Source: Alphaproteobacteria bacterium
GTDB lineage: Bacteria; Pseudomonadota; Alphaproteobacteria; Micavibrionales; Micavibrionaceae
NCBI GenBank assembly: GCA_009995045.1
Contig: JAACQG010000006.1
Span: 39,155-102,362, forward strand
Length of the DNA stretch: 63,208 nt
Reading direction: 5' to 3'
Shown: in pieces, positions 35,886-44,516 of the stretch
Position numbering within the stretch: the first letter of the stretch is position 1
Layout of the letters: each line of letters opens with the position of its first letter
Notes under the pieces: model-generated
What the model saw: the letters and a program-made list of their open reading frames with translations, nothing else
Database searches by the model: none
Told to the model about the DNA's origin: nothing
Position numbers and translations under genes: made by a program

Positions 35886-37199
35886 ATGATCCCCCGTTAT
35901 TCCCGCCCCGAAATGGCTGATATTTTCGAACAAGAAAACAAATTCAAAATCTGGTTAGAGGTTGAAACCCTCGCACTCGAGAAAATGGCGGAAATGGGCA
36001 CTGTCCCAATGAGCGCGGCAAAAGCGTTGCGCGAAAAGGGAAATTTCAACGTTGAGCGCATCAACGAAATCGAAGCCGAAGTCCACCACGACGTCATAGC
36101 CTTCCTGACCTCAGTCGCCGAATTCGTCGGTGAAGACAGCCGCTACGTCCACCAAGGGATGACCAGCTCCGACGTGATCGACACGTCCTTCGCCGTCATG
36201 CTCACCCAAGCCGCCGATCTTATTATCGCCGACCTCGACAAACTTCTCGCCGCCCTCAAAAAACGCAGCCTTGAGCATAAAGACACTCTCTGCATTGGCC
36301 GCAGCCACGGCATCCACGGTGAACCGACAACATTCGGCATGAAGCTCGCCGGACATTACGCCGCCTTCGCCCGCGCCAAAAAGCGCATGATCGCCGCGAA
36401 GGACGAAGTCAGCACAATCACAATTTCCGGCGCCGTCGGCACATACGCCACCGCCTCCCCCGATATCGAGGCACATGTCGCAAAAGAGCTTGGCCTGCGC
36501 CCTGAGACAGTCGCAACACAAGTCATCCCCCGCGACCGCCACGCGATGTTCTTCGCTACACTTGGCGTCATCGCAAGCTCCATCGAAAACCTCGCGGTAG
36601 AAATTCGCCACTTACAACGCACCGAAGTCCGCGAAGCCGAAGAATATTTCGACGTAAAGCAAAAAGGCTCCTCCGCGATGCCACATAAGCGCAACCCGAT
36701 CGGCACAGAAAACATGACCGGACAAGCGCGCATCATCCGCGCCGCCGTGATCCCCGCCCTCGAAAACGTCGCCCTCTGGCATGAACGCGACATCTCGCAC
36801 TCATCCGTTGAGCGCACAATCCTGCCCGATGCCCTCATCAGCGCAGATTACGCCCTCAACCGCCTCGCCGGTATTATCGATAAACTCCTCGTATACCCCG
36901 ATCGTATGATCCACAATCTGGAAATGACCGGCGGCCTCGTATTTTCCCAACGCACCATGCTCGCCCTCACACAGGCAGGTATCAGCCGCGAAGACGCCTA
37001 CCGCATTGTCCAAAAATCCGCGATGCAAGTTTGGGCCGACCGCAGCACAGGAAAAGGCACAATGATGCTCCGCGATGCGCTTGAGAGTGATTCACAAGTT
37101 ACTGAAAAACTTGACAAAGATGCGCTCGACGCTATCTTTAGTTACGATGCTTACACCAAGAATATTCCAAGCATCATTGAACGCGCATTAGCAGAATAA
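35886..37199 (+). CDS. purB: Adenylosuccinate lyase
   Basis: Catalyses two steps of purine synthesis (SAICAR to AICAR, adenylosuccinate to AMP). At 437 residues it starts MIPRYSRPEMADIFEQENKF. It carries the fumarase-superfamily signature GSSAMPHKRNPIG (about residues 260-272) and the conserved VHQGMTSSDVIDT and GRSHGIHGEPTTFG segments with catalytic His residues. The bfr gene follows 10 bases after its stop. Confidence 0.98.
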   Translation: MIPRYSRPEMADIFEQENKFKIWLEVETLALEKMAEMGTVPMSAAKALREKGNFNVERINEIEAEVHHDVIAFLTSVAEFVGEDSRYVHQGMTSSDVIDTSFAVMLTQAADLIIADLDKLLAALKKRSLEHKDTLCIGRSHGIHGEPTTFGMKLAGHYAAFARAKKRMIAAKDEVSTITISGAVGTYATASPDIEAHVAKELGLRPETVATQVIPRDRHAMFFATLGVIASSIENLAVEIRHLQRTEVREAEEYFDVKQKGSSAMPHKRNPIGTENMTGQARIIRAAVIPALENVALWHERDISHSSVERTILPDALISADYALNRLAGIIDKLLVYPDRMIHNLEMTGGLVFSQRTMLALTQAGISREDAYRIVQKSAMQVWADRSTGKGTMMLRDALESDSQVTEKLDKDALDAIFSYDAYTKNIPSIIERALAE

Positions 37200-37209
37200 G
37201 GAGACCGTC

Positions 37210-37698
37210 ATGAAGGGCGATAAAAAAGTCATAGAACATCTAAACGCAGCACTTAAGAAAGAATTAGGGGCTATCAATCAATACTTCCTCCATGCACGCA
37301 TGCTCGAAGATTGGGGCGTAACAAAGCTCGGTAAGCACGAATACAACGAATCCATCGAAGAAATGAAACACGCGGACGAACTCATCACCCGCATCCTTTT
37401 CCTCGGCGGCCTTCCAAACCTTCAGGAAGTTGCAAAGCTTCACATCGGTGAGAACGTTAAAGAAATCCTCGAATGCGACCTCAAAATCGAAGTCGAAGGC
37501 GTAAAAGCATATAAAGAAGCCATCGTCTACAGCCGCGAAGTCCAAGATTTCGTCTCTGAAGACCTCTTCAAAAAGATCCTTCACGATGAAGAAGGCCATG
37601 TCGATTATTTGGAAACTCAACTAGAGCTTATCGAACAAATCGGCATTGAAAAATACATCCAGCTCAACTCCGAAAGCCCCCTCGACAGCGAGGCTTAA
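37210..37698 (+). CDS. bfr: Bacterioferritin
   Basis: Iron-storage subunit, 162 residues, that assembles into a 24-mer with haem at subunit interfaces. Ferroxidase ligands are visible as Glu in KKELGAINQY, Glu/His in EEMKHAD and Glu/His in HDEEGHVD. Met52, the haem ligand, is present in the EEMKHAD motif. AAGGAG precedes the ATG and the gene follows purB by 10 bases. The bfd gene lies 1.3 kb downstream rather than adjacent. Confidence 0.97.
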   Translation: MKGDKKVIEHLNAALKKELGAINQYFLHARMLEDWGVTKLGKHEYNESIEEMKHADELITRILFLGGLPNLQEVAKLHIGENVKEILECDLKIEVEGVKAYKEAIVYSREVQDFVSEDLFKKILHDEEGHVDYLETQLELIEQIGIEKYIQLNSESPLDSEA

Positions 37699-37714
37699 GA
37701 GCCAAAGGAAAGCT

Positions 37715-38317
37715 ATGCACAAACATGCTAAAGCAATAATACTAGGATGCGCCGTCATAACGACCGGCGCATTTTTGACATCTAACGGACACTCCGCGAA
37801 CAAACCTGATCTATGCGCGATTGTGGTCGATGGCGTCGAACATGGCATGTCAAACGCCCAAGTGATAAAAACCTTAGAGTCCAAAGATTACACGCATAAA
37901 TTACATCCGTCCTCCCCGCCAATTACAGAATTGAAATCCCTTACCTTTGAAAAACAAGACGATCAAAACAAAAATAAATTCACTTACCGCACAGCTACAA
38001 ATGATACAATCGGCCATCTAACACATATTTTTTCTTCAAAAACCGATAAAACAAAAAGCGCTAGCCTCGATGAAAATCAAAATGTGAACTGGTCCAAACA
38101 CCCATATAGCGATGAAATCAATGCACTCATGGGCAAGTTCTGCGAACGCGCAAAAGACAACAAAGCAGGACGTTGCATCGATCAGCCAAGAATAAAGAAA
38201 ATGTATCTGGAAGAAACAACAGTGCAAGACGGGAAACAATGGACATGCCGCCTATCTATCGGCGTCACATCAAACGGCCTAAACACCGACATTCAAATCA
38301 AAGTTAAAGACATTTAA
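37715..38317 (+). CDS. Secreted protein of unknown function
   Basis: A 200-residue protein with a signal peptide (MHKHAKAIILGCAVITTGAF, cleavage near HSA) and several Cys (PDLCAIV, FCERA, GRCIDQ, WTCRLS) likely paired in the periplasm. AAAGGAAAG fixes the ATG at 37715, 16 bases after bfr. No family is recognised. It may share the purB-bfr transcript. Confidence 0.7.
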   Translation: MHKHAKAIILGCAVITTGAFLTSNGHSANKPDLCAIVVDGVEHGMSNAQVIKTLESKDYTHKLHPSSPPITELKSLTFEKQDDQNKNKFTYRTATNDTIGHLTHIFSSKTDKTKSASLDENQNVNWSKHPYSDEINALMGKFCERAKDNKAGRCIDQPRIKKMYLEETTVQDGKQWTCRLSIGVTSNGLNTDIQIKVKDI

Positions 38318-38826
38318 GTCCTAACACCTTTTAGCATAGTCTCGTCATATTCATCTCGCCCACCATGCAACACAGAAAAATCCCCCGTCGATTCAACAAC
38401 GACCGCGCGCACTTGCTCCAAATTCAAAACATTACTCTCACGCAGCTTCGCGTATAAATCATCTTCCGTAAAATTTGTTCTCTTCAATGCATCATACAAT
38501 ATTTCCCCATCAAGCATCACAACACGCGGCTCATTATCAAAGATAGAAAAATTCAAATGCGTTCTGGCATATGAAATGATAGTCTTCCATAGCAATAACG
38601 CCGCTATAGCGAGCAACGCTTGAAGGATCGACGGCTCTTTGGAAAGCACACTTGTCGCCAATATGGAGCCAATAGCAACGGTAACAGCGAAATCATGCCC
38701 CGATATCTTTGCAAAACTTCGCAGCCCATTTAGCCGCACAACTAAAATAAGCCCCGCATAAACCAAAAGCGTCGTCAGCAAAATACCGCTCACCTGCGCC
38801 ACATCAATAGAAAACCAAGACTCCAT
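38314..38826 (-). CDS. DUF421 (YetF/YcaP-like) membrane protein
   Basis: A 170-residue protein with three N-terminal hydrophobic helices, including LVYAGLILVVRLNGLRSFAK and the conserved HDFAVTVAIGSILATSVLS. A soluble C-terminal DUF421 domain follows, with PRVVMLDGEILYDALKRTNFTEDDLYAKLRESN. Relatives affect envelope or spore properties, but the mechanism is unknown. Its end overlaps the plus-strand gene at 38317 by 4 bases. Confidence 0.85.
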   Translation of the reverse strand: MESWFSIDVAQVSGILLTTLLVYAGLILVVRLNGLRSFAKISGHDFAVTVAIGSILATSVLSKEPSILQALLAIAALLLWKTIISYARTHLNFSIFDNEPRVVMLDGEILYDALKRTNFTEDDLYAKLRESNVLNLEQVRAVVVESTGDFSVLHGGRDEYDETMLKGVRT

Positions 38827-38913
38827 AAAATCCCCCTTTACTTAACTTCAAACGTTTTTTCACCCCTATAGTTCCATCACCCTTCAGCTTCGCTTCAGAT
38901 TAAAATGCAATCA

Positions 38914-38932
38914 TATAATGAGAATGACTTGC
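38914..38932 (+). promoter_or_regulatory. Candidate Fur box upstream of bfd
   Basis: The 19 bases match the classical Fur consensus at 13 positions (AATGAGAATGAC core). A TATAAT (38914-38919) lies within it, so Fur binding would block the -10 region. It lies 66 bases before the bfd ATG. Iron-starvation control of bfd is well known in other proteobacteria. Confidence 0.5.
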
Positions 38933-38997
38933 AATTCCATTTGGAATCGCACATATTATGAATGTAACTAAGAATCAATCTCAGCGGAGTAACGCAC

Positions 38998-39183
38998 ATG
39001 TTTGTTTGTCTTTGCCATCCGTTTTCGGACAAAAAAGTAAAAGAATACCTGGACGCCAGCGGCAGATCCACGGTGTCAAAAACATATTCCGCATGCTCTG
39101 GCGGCCAAAACCCCAATTGCTGCCAATGCCTTGAGACTCTTAAAGACATTGTAAAAACACACAATGCTGGCGCAACCGCCTAA
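38998..39183 (+). CDS. bfd: Bacterioferritin-associated ferredoxin-like protein
   Basis: A 61-residue [2Fe-2S] protein with the Bfd-type cluster pattern: CLC near residues 4-6, and PNCCQCL at about residues 38-44 giving the CxxC, preceded by a CSGGQ turn. Bfd reduces bacterioferritin to release stored iron. Upstream lies a Fur-type site, consistent with iron control. The bfr gene is on the same strand 1.3 kb upstream. Confidence 0.85.
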   Translation: MFVCLCHPFSDKKVKEYLDASGRSTVSKTYSACSGGQNPNCCQCLETLKDIVKTHNAGATA

Positions 39184-39273
39184 AACGCCGCCAAGAGCAA
39201 ATCACTTGCAATACACGCCCCCTTATGGCACGGATTAACGACAAATAGTCTTAACCCATGTAAAGGAAATATA

Positions 39274-39936
39274 ATGCTCAAGACATTCATGTTAACACTC
39301 AGCAGCCTGCTCCTCATCTCATCAGCAAACGCTGCATCCCCCGCTGATACGCTCTTGTTAGAACTCTCATCCGGCGGAACAGCCACAATCGAATTGCTCC
39401 CCGACCGCGCACCAGAACATGTTGAGCGCGTAAAAGAGCTTACACGCGAAGGCTTCTACGACGGTATCATTTTCCACCGCGTGATTGATGGCTTCATGGC
39501 ACAAACTGGCGACCCAACCGGAACAGGTATGGGCGGATCAGACAAACCCGACCTTAAAGACTCTTTCACCAACTACGTATACAAACGTGGAACAGTTGGC
39601 GCAGCGTCATCAGGACCAAACACAGCAAACTCACAATTCTTTATCTGCTTTAACGATAATGGCTGTCGTGATTTAACAGGTAAATATACCGTATGGGGAC
39701 AAGTTATCGACGGCATGGAATATGTTGATGCGATCAAAAAAGGCGTTCCCGCGAAAAACCCCGATAAAATCGTAAAGGCAACAATTCTTGCTGACACACT
39801 CAAAGCTGAAACACCTGCAAAAGTAGAAGCGCCCGCAGAAAAAGAATCAGCACAAGACGCCGTTGAAGAAACCCAAGCCCCTGAAGCACCTTCTGAAAAA
39901 ATGGAAGAAGAAACAGCGCCAGTGGCAAACCACTAA
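39274..39936 (+). CDS. Exported cyclophilin-type peptidyl-prolyl isomerase
   Basis: A 220-residue protein with a signal peptide (MLKTFMLTLSSLLLISSANA) and a bacterial cyclophilin domain: FYDGIIFHRVIDGFMAQTGD, GTGMGGSD, TANSQFFICF and YTVWGQVIDGMEYVDAI. The catalytic FHRVIDGFMAQ is intact. The C-terminal 45 residues are acidic, Glu/Pro/Ala-rich and probably unstructured. AAAGGAAA precedes the ATG. A close paralogue follows 24 bases later. Confidence 0.95.
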   Translation: MLKTFMLTLSSLLLISSANAASPADTLLLELSSGGTATIELLPDRAPEHVERVKELTREGFYDGIIFHRVIDGFMAQTGDPTGTGMGGSDKPDLKDSFTNYVYKRGTVGAASSGPNTANSQFFICFNDNGCRDLTGKYTVWGQVIDGMEYVDAIKKGVPAKNPDKIVKATILADTLKAETPAKVEAPAEKESAQDAVEETQAPEAPSEKMEEETAPVANH

Positions 39937-39960
39937 TATAAAAACAAAAAGGATAACCCC

Positions 39961-40482
39961 ATGACAACTTCTAATGACGCAGCCAGCCCTGCGGACACAA
40001 TGCACATCGAATTATCGACTGGTGGCACCATCACAATTGAAATGCTACCCGATCGTGCCCCGGGCCACGTTGAACGCATCAAAGAATTAACACGCGAAGG
40101 CTTTTACGATGGCATCGTATTCCACCGTGTGATTGATGGCTTCATGGCACAAACTGGTGACCCGACTGGAACTGGCATGGGGGGATCTGACAAACCTGAC
40201 CTAAAGGCAGAATTTTCGGATTACGAATATAAACGCGGTACAATCGGCATGGCACGCACTGCCGCCCCCGATAGCGCAAATTCACAATTCTTCATCGCCT
40301 TCAGTGATGAAGGCTGCAGCTTCCTAACGGGTCAATATACCGTATGGGGACAAGTGACAGAAGGCATGGAACATGTGGATGCAATCGCCCTTGGCGAACC
40401 ACCTGCAAATCCTGATAAAATTGTGAAAGCAACTATTGCGTCTGACTCACAAGAAGAACAAGAAAGCGAAGCCGCTGAATAA
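39961..40482 (+). CDS. Cyclophilin-type peptidyl-prolyl isomerase (cytoplasmic)
   Basis: A 173-residue paralogue of the preceding gene with the same FHRVIDGFMAQTGD, GTGMGGSD and NSQFFIAF motifs but no signal peptide. Its N-terminus, MTTSNDAASPADTMHIEL, keeps the AASPADT that directly follows the signal peptide of the first copy. This suggests duplication of the exported gene with loss of the signal. It is probably cytoplasmic and co-transcribed with its partner. Confidence 0.94.
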   Translation: MTTSNDAASPADTMHIELSTGGTITIEMLPDRAPGHVERIKELTREGFYDGIVFHRVIDGFMAQTGDPTGTGMGGSDKPDLKAEFSDYEYKRGTIGMARTAAPDSANSQFFIAFSDEGCSFLTGQYTVWGQVTEGMEHVDAIALGEPPANPDKIVKATIASDSQEEQESEAAE

Positions 40483-40483
40483 G

Positions 40484-41362
40484 CTACTTTTTCTTATTAT
40501 TTGATTTCGAAGATGCGGAAGGTTTAGCGCCTTTCGCATTTTTCTTTTTCGGCTCATCTGCTTTCTGCGCATCAACATCTTCACTCACATCAACAGGATC
40601 AGCCACTTCAACCGATGCCGCACCATCATCACTCTCATCATCTTCCAGCGTAAATCCAGTCGGCCCGCCAATAATATCCTCATCCACCTCTAGCTCCACA
40701 CCTTGCGCAACAGCCTTAACCTCTAGAGATTTCAAACGCTTTGCCTCACCCGGCTCAAGCTCACAAATTTTAGCAACAGCCAAAATATCTTTAATCCGCT
40801 GATCAAGGCGCTTTGCGTCATGCAAAGGATCAGCAACATCAATGCGCAACAACATTACACCATCTTTAAAAATCAATATGACCCAGCTATTGGGAATCTC
40901 CATTAATTCACAAATGGCTTTAATGCGCGCATCATTTAAATATGAATCCAATACCTGCTTATGATTACTGCTCGCTATATATGATTTCTTCCATGCCTCA
41001 TGCTTGGGCAACAATTCCTGCTTAAATCGTAGCTTTTTCAAGATCGGAACCATACCGCCACTGGCAATACCGCCATCAATTGGCATAGAGCTGTTTAAAT
41101 TCACCTCAATCGCCGTCAATTTTCGCACACCCCGCGCATCTGCGCTTACATGTTCACTGGTAAATACACCAACCGTGTGATCACCAATCACACCATTAAG
41201 CTCCGCACCACTCATAAGTGACTGAGAATTATATCTTAACTTGCGCTTTTCAGCGAAAATCGACCATGCCCGCTTTTGCTTCATCAAGATCCAAAACGTC
41301 CACGCCACAAAAACAGCCAAAGACAATGCAAGAAAAGCCCAAACAATTAACCAAAGATTCAA
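40484..41362 (-). CDS. Membrane-anchored hypothetical protein
   Basis: A 292-residue protein with one N-terminal membrane helix (LIVWAFLALSLAVFVAWTFWIL, about residues 4-25), a soluble mixed alpha/beta domain to about residue 210, and an acidic then Lys/Asn/Ser-rich disordered tail ending in NNKKK. No family is recognised. It converges on the second cyclophilin with a 1-base gap. Confidence 0.7.
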   Translation of the reverse strand: MNLWLIVWAFLALSLAVFVAWTFWILMKQKRAWSIFAEKRKLRYNSQSLMSGAELNGVIGDHTVGVFTSEHVSADARGVRKLTAIEVNLNSSMPIDGGIASGGMVPILKKLRFKQELLPKHEAWKKSYIASSNHKQVLDSYLNDARIKAICELMEIPNSWVILIFKDGVMLLRIDVADPLHDAKRLDQRIKDILAVAKICELEPGEAKRLKSLEVKAVAQGVELEVDEDIIGGPTGFTLEDDESDDGAASVEVADPVDVSEDVDAQKADEPKKKNAKGAKPSASSKSNNKKK

Positions 41363-41486
41363 AGCAAAAGCCCCTTTTTATTAAAATTAACCTCTTCCAT
41401 ACTAAAGACAATTTATGAATGAATCCATAAGCGTATCAAAACAAGCCCCAGAGAACCGTCTTATACTGAAAGATAAACACAATATC

Positions 41487-41675
41487 TCAACTATCATTAA
41501 GCGCCTCTAACACATCCAAATCCTTGTTAATCGCCGAGAATAATGCATATACAGTGTCACTCAAATGAGAGCTTGGATCATTATCAACACGTGTTAAATT
41601 AATAATTGCGTATAGTTGAGAAATTTGAACCCGACAACGCTCCAAAGCAAGTTTTTGTAAAATGATACTGTTCAT
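41487..41675 (-). CDS. Small helical hypothetical protein
   Basis: A 62-residue helical protein (LQKLALERCRVQISQLYAII and a second helix SDTVYALFSAINKDLDVLEA). A good GGGAG lies 6 bases before ATG 41675. No signal peptide or known family. It is divergent from the XRE/TrmB-like regulator, with a very AT-rich 138-base promoter region between them. Confidence 0.6.
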   Translation of the reverse strand: MNSIILQKLALERCRVQISQLYAIINLTRVDNDPSSHLSDTVYALFSAINKDLDVLEALNDS

Positions 41676-41813
41676 AACGACTCCCTAATGTTATATTTTT
41701 AACAACTATAGTTTTATTTTATTAAGCATAAGTAAAAAGTTTAATATTTTTTAAATCTAAGATTGACTTTATACACGCTGAATATACAATTAATCTAATA
41801 TAAAGAGGATATT

Positions 41814-42482
41814 ATGATTACTATTGAACAATGCCGCGGAGCACGAGGAATACTAGGATGGACACAACAAGATCTAGCCGACGCATCTGGCCTATCCAAA
41901 ACTGCAATCAATAATTTCGAAAAAGGTCATTCCGACATCAAGGCTGAATCTTTGCGCGCTATCCGCATGGCATTCGAAAGCACGGATATTGAATTTATAG
42001 GCGAATCCGGCGTCGCCAAAAAAACAGAATCGTTCAAAATCATTCGTGGCGAATTCGCGCTTTCCCAACTTATTGACGATATGCACAAAACCATCAAAAA
42101 CACCGAAACTGAAATTTTAATCAGCTTTGTTGATGAAAATCTTGCAAACAGATTAACAACTCAAAAAATCTTCAAGCACATCGAATTCATCAAAAACAAC
42201 AACATCAAACAGCGTATCTTATGCTTCACTGGCTCCGACAGCATCTTAAGCCCCACGGAAGAATGTCGATGGATCAGCGAGGATTATAAAACCATCGCAA
42301 CCACGACATATATCTATGGCGATAAAATCGCGCATGAGTTATGGGATCAATCGATGATAATCGTTACCCGCAGCGTCGACGCCGCAAAATCAGAACGCGC
42401 ACGCTTTGAAAAACTCTGGCAAGCCGCAACAATCCCTGAAGAATTAAGCAACAATTCTCAAAGAGCGATCAATAACAATTAA
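41814..42482 (+). CDS. XRE helix-turn-helix regulator with TrmB-like sensor domain
   Basis: A 222-residue regulator. N-terminal XRE HTH: GWTQQDLADASGLSKTAINNFEKG (about residues 15-38). The remaining 150 residues are not typical of XRE proteins: a segment ILISFVDENLANRLTTQ, RILCFTGSDSI, TYIYGDKIAHELWDQSMIIV and SERARFEKLWQAA. These resemble the PLD-like ligand-binding part of TrmB-type regulators, where YGDK and the closing RFExLW are recurring. It ends with a terminator. Target and ligand unknown; it may control itself or the divergent small gene. Confidence 0.75.
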   Translation: MITIEQCRGARGILGWTQQDLADASGLSKTAINNFEKGHSDIKAESLRAIRMAFESTDIEFIGESGVAKKTESFKIIRGEFALSQLIDDMHKTIKNTETEILISFVDENLANRLTTQKIFKHIEFIKNNNIKQRILCFTGSDSILSPTEECRWISEDYKTIATTTYIYGDKIAHELWDQSMIIVTRSVDAAKSERARFEKLWQAATIPEELSNNSQRAINNN

Positions 42483-42485
42483 AAA

Positions 42486-42517
42486 TGGCGGAACCCGCTA
42501 AGGCCCCGCCAATTTTA
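42486..42517 (+). terminator. Probable terminator after XRE/TrmB-like gene
   Basis: TGGCGG (42486-42491) pairs with CCGCCA (42506-42511), possibly extended inward, followed by a short AATTTTAT. It serves the XRE gene and may act in both directions with the convergent repeat protein gene. Confidence 0.55.
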
Positions 42518-42564
42518 TCACCCTTTTCTACAAGGAAACTTATTATAAGAGCATCCGCCCTTAA

Positions 42565-43224
42565 TTAATGAAAAACAACATTGTCATCGGCTTGATGCAT
42601 ATCCACATGAACACGCCCCTGTGACACACTATGCCCAAGGTTCTGAGGAATAGAGATACTCAAACCTTTCGGGGTATGATCCACAGATGCTTGCGGCTCT
42701 GTCATCTTAAGCGCCAAAGTGCTCATTTGTGACAACAAATCCTCAGCATGCGAGACAAGAGCCTCGGCCTTGCCTGTGCTAATAAGATCAGTAGTCGCCG
42801 CAACCGCCATCTTCTCTGATACAATCTCCTCATGCGCATTCACAGTCTCGATCTTTTCATCAAGCTTTTGAATCGCCTGACTGAAAAATCCAGTTTGCTT
42901 ATTCACAATATCAACATCTTTCTCAAGCTTTTGAACCGTGCTCATAAACGCATTGGCTTGCTCACCAACGCCGCTCACTTTGGCTTCCATCTGATGAATA
43001 GCATGACTAAACGAACTCGCTTGCCCGTCAACAACCTCCACCTTCTGTTCCAATTTATGAATAGCATCGCTAAAAAAGCCCGTTTGCTTTCGAACAACCT
43101 CAAAGCCCGAACGCAACCGCTCGAACCCCGCACCCAGCACTACACTGGTACCTATCGCGGCAATCGCCGAGAATACCGCCATCATAAGCGAGACAGCAAC
43201 CACCGTTTCAACTTCCATCGTCAT
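42565..43224 (-). CDS. Membrane-anchored coiled-coil protein with 21-residue repeats
   Basis: A 219-residue protein with one N-terminal helix (VVAVSLMMAVFSAIAAIGTSVV). Four tandem repeats of exactly 21 residues follow (about 47-130), starting QTGFFSDAIHKLEQKVEVVD, QASSFSHAIHQMEAKVSGVG, QANAFMSTVQKLEKDVDIVN and QTGFFSQAIQKLDEKIETVN. Twenty-one residues is three heptads, so this is a long parallel coiled coil, like methyl-accepting or tethering stalks. The C-terminal 70 residues are polar. No signalling HAMP or MCP motif is seen, and no known family is recognised. Confidence 0.75.
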   Translation of the reverse strand: MTMEVETVVAVSLMMAVFSAIAAIGTSVVLGAGFERLRSGFEVVRKQTGFFSDAIHKLEQKVEVVDGQASSFSHAIHQMEAKVSGVGEQANAFMSTVQKLEKDVDIVNKQTGFFSQAIQKLDEKIETVNAHEEIVSEKMAVAATTDLISTGKAEALVSHAEDLLSQMSTLALKMTEPQASVDHTPKGLSISIPQNLGHSVSQGRVHVDMHQADDNVVFH

Positions 43225-43478
43225 AACCCTAACCCTTTCGTTTTGTGATTATTATTGTGGTACACACACGAACCCTATTGCGCCCAATAACTTTGGGACA
43301 GGCGCAAGAAAACAACATCGTGCAATCAAGAAAAGCGCTGCTTTAAAAGGAGGTATAAAACAGCACCAACAATTATTATGTTAAATGAATAGCATTAAGG
43401 ATGCGTTATTTTTCAAACACATCAAACTTAAATTTAGATCAATTTTGAAGAAGTTTAATAAGGCGACAATGCGCGCAC

Positions 43479-43796
43479 TTATTTTTTGATCTGATCGCGG
43501 AAGATTTTTTCAGCCGGAACAGGTTCAACCGCTGGCGCAGCCTCAGACTTCGTAAGAGCCTCTCTGACCGCTGGCTTCCAATCACGCTCAACATTTTTCA
43601 CAACAGGCGCAGTTTCAAGCTTAAGCTCTTTAACCGGCATCATCTTCGCCAAAACATATGCCACGCCGCTACCCGCAGTACGTTGATTACCATAAGGGAA
43701 CATAGTATTTGTTTTCACAAATTCATACCCATCACCACAACCAGCAAGTAAAAATACAGAAGAAGCAGAAAGAATAATCGCGCGTTTAAGTGCCAT
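43479..43796 (-). CDS. Putative lipoprotein
   Basis: A 105-residue protein with a lipobox: SVFLLAGCGDGYEF, Cys at residue 20 of MALKRAIILS.... The mature part is short, Lys/Glu/Pro-rich, and ends in EKIFRDQIKK. AAAGG lies 7 bases before ATG 43796. No family is recognised. Its upstream region contains two DnaA boxes. Confidence 0.7.
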   Translation of the reverse strand: MALKRAIILSASSVFLLAGCGDGYEFVKTNTMFPYGNQRTAGSGVAYVLAKMMPVKELKLETAPVVKNVERDWKPAVREALTKSEAAPAVEPVPAEKIFRDQIKK

Positions 43797-43845
43797 GACA
43801 GGACCTTTAATAGAATGAATAATTATATGTGAAAAAACGCAGTGC

Positions 43846-43877
43846 TTATGCACAAACAATACACACAATTATCCACA
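43846..43877 (+). promoter_or_regulatory. DnaA box pair, left cluster
   Basis: Two perfect DnaA boxes (TTATNCACA): TTATGCACA at 43846-43854 and TTATCCACA at 43869-43877, both in plus orientation, 14 bases apart. An AT-rich tract follows at about 43892-43916. They lie upstream of the lipoprotein gene and at the end of the acetyltransferase gene. See also the inverted boxes on the other side of that gene. Confidence 0.75.
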
Positions 43878-43917
43878 GGCACAAGAGTCCACGAAAATAT
43901 ATTACATTTAAAAAAGA

Positions 43918-44454
43918 TTACGCCTTAACGTGATACAAAACAAAAGAACCCAGCGGATGATCCTTCGGTAAAGTGGGGTATTGAAATTCTCCGCCCTTCA
44001 CCTTTTTCATGCCGATCTTTTCCATCACGCCGATGGATCGCTTATTATCAAAAACAGTAAAGGCAACAATCTCGTCCATGCCGTGATCTTCAAGGCCATG
44101 CTTCAAAACACCAGCCGCCGCTTCACTCGCATATCCCTTACCCCAAAAATCATAATCAAGACGCCACGCAATCTCTATCGCGGGCGTGAACGCAGCCTTA
44201 AACGGCACATCCTGCAATCCTGTTGCGCCCATAAACGCGCCATCTTCTTTACGCTCCAACACATATATGCCATAGCCATTCTTGTCGTAATGCTTGATAA
44301 ATCGATCAACCAGCTTGTTGGAATCTGCCTCCGTCAAAGAACGTGGCAAATACTCCATAATCACCGGATCGGCATTCATCCGCGCAAACGGTGCCCGATC
44401 TTTGTCTTGCCACTCACGAAGGATTATTCTGTCTGTTTCTAATATTTTGCTCAT
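43918..44454 (-). CDS. GNAT acetyltransferase, RimJ/RimL-like
   Basis: A 178-residue protein of the ribosomal-protein N-acetyltransferase type. It opens ILETDRIILREWQDKDRAPF and carries EIAWRLDYDFWGKGYASEAA (about residues 91-110) with the acetyl-CoA motif and VFDNKRSIGVMEKIGMKKV. The substrate is unknown. It is flanked on both sides by DnaA-box clusters. Confidence 0.9.
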   Translation of the reverse strand: MSKILETDRIILREWQDKDRAPFARMNADPVIMEYLPRSLTEADSNKLVDRFIKHYDKNGYGIYVLERKEDGAFMGATGLQDVPFKAAFTPAIEIAWRLDYDFWGKGYASEAAAGVLKHGLEDHGMDEIVAFTVFDNKRSIGVMEKIGMKKVKGGEFQYPTLPKDHPLGSFVLYHVKA

Positions 44455-44516
44455 GGCTAGACGCTAAATGACATTGCCCAAATGACCAAGTGTTATATCG
44501 TATGAATACACGGAAA

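Noticed and set aside
37646-37714. Upstream extension of the secreted protein after bfr
   Set aside because: It overlaps bfr and would bury the signal peptide; AAAGGAAAG points to 37715.
41676-41813. Sigma-70 promoter in the AT-rich gap before the XRE/TrmB-like gene
   Set aside because: A TTGACT is present, but no acceptable -10 lies at 16-18 bases spacing.
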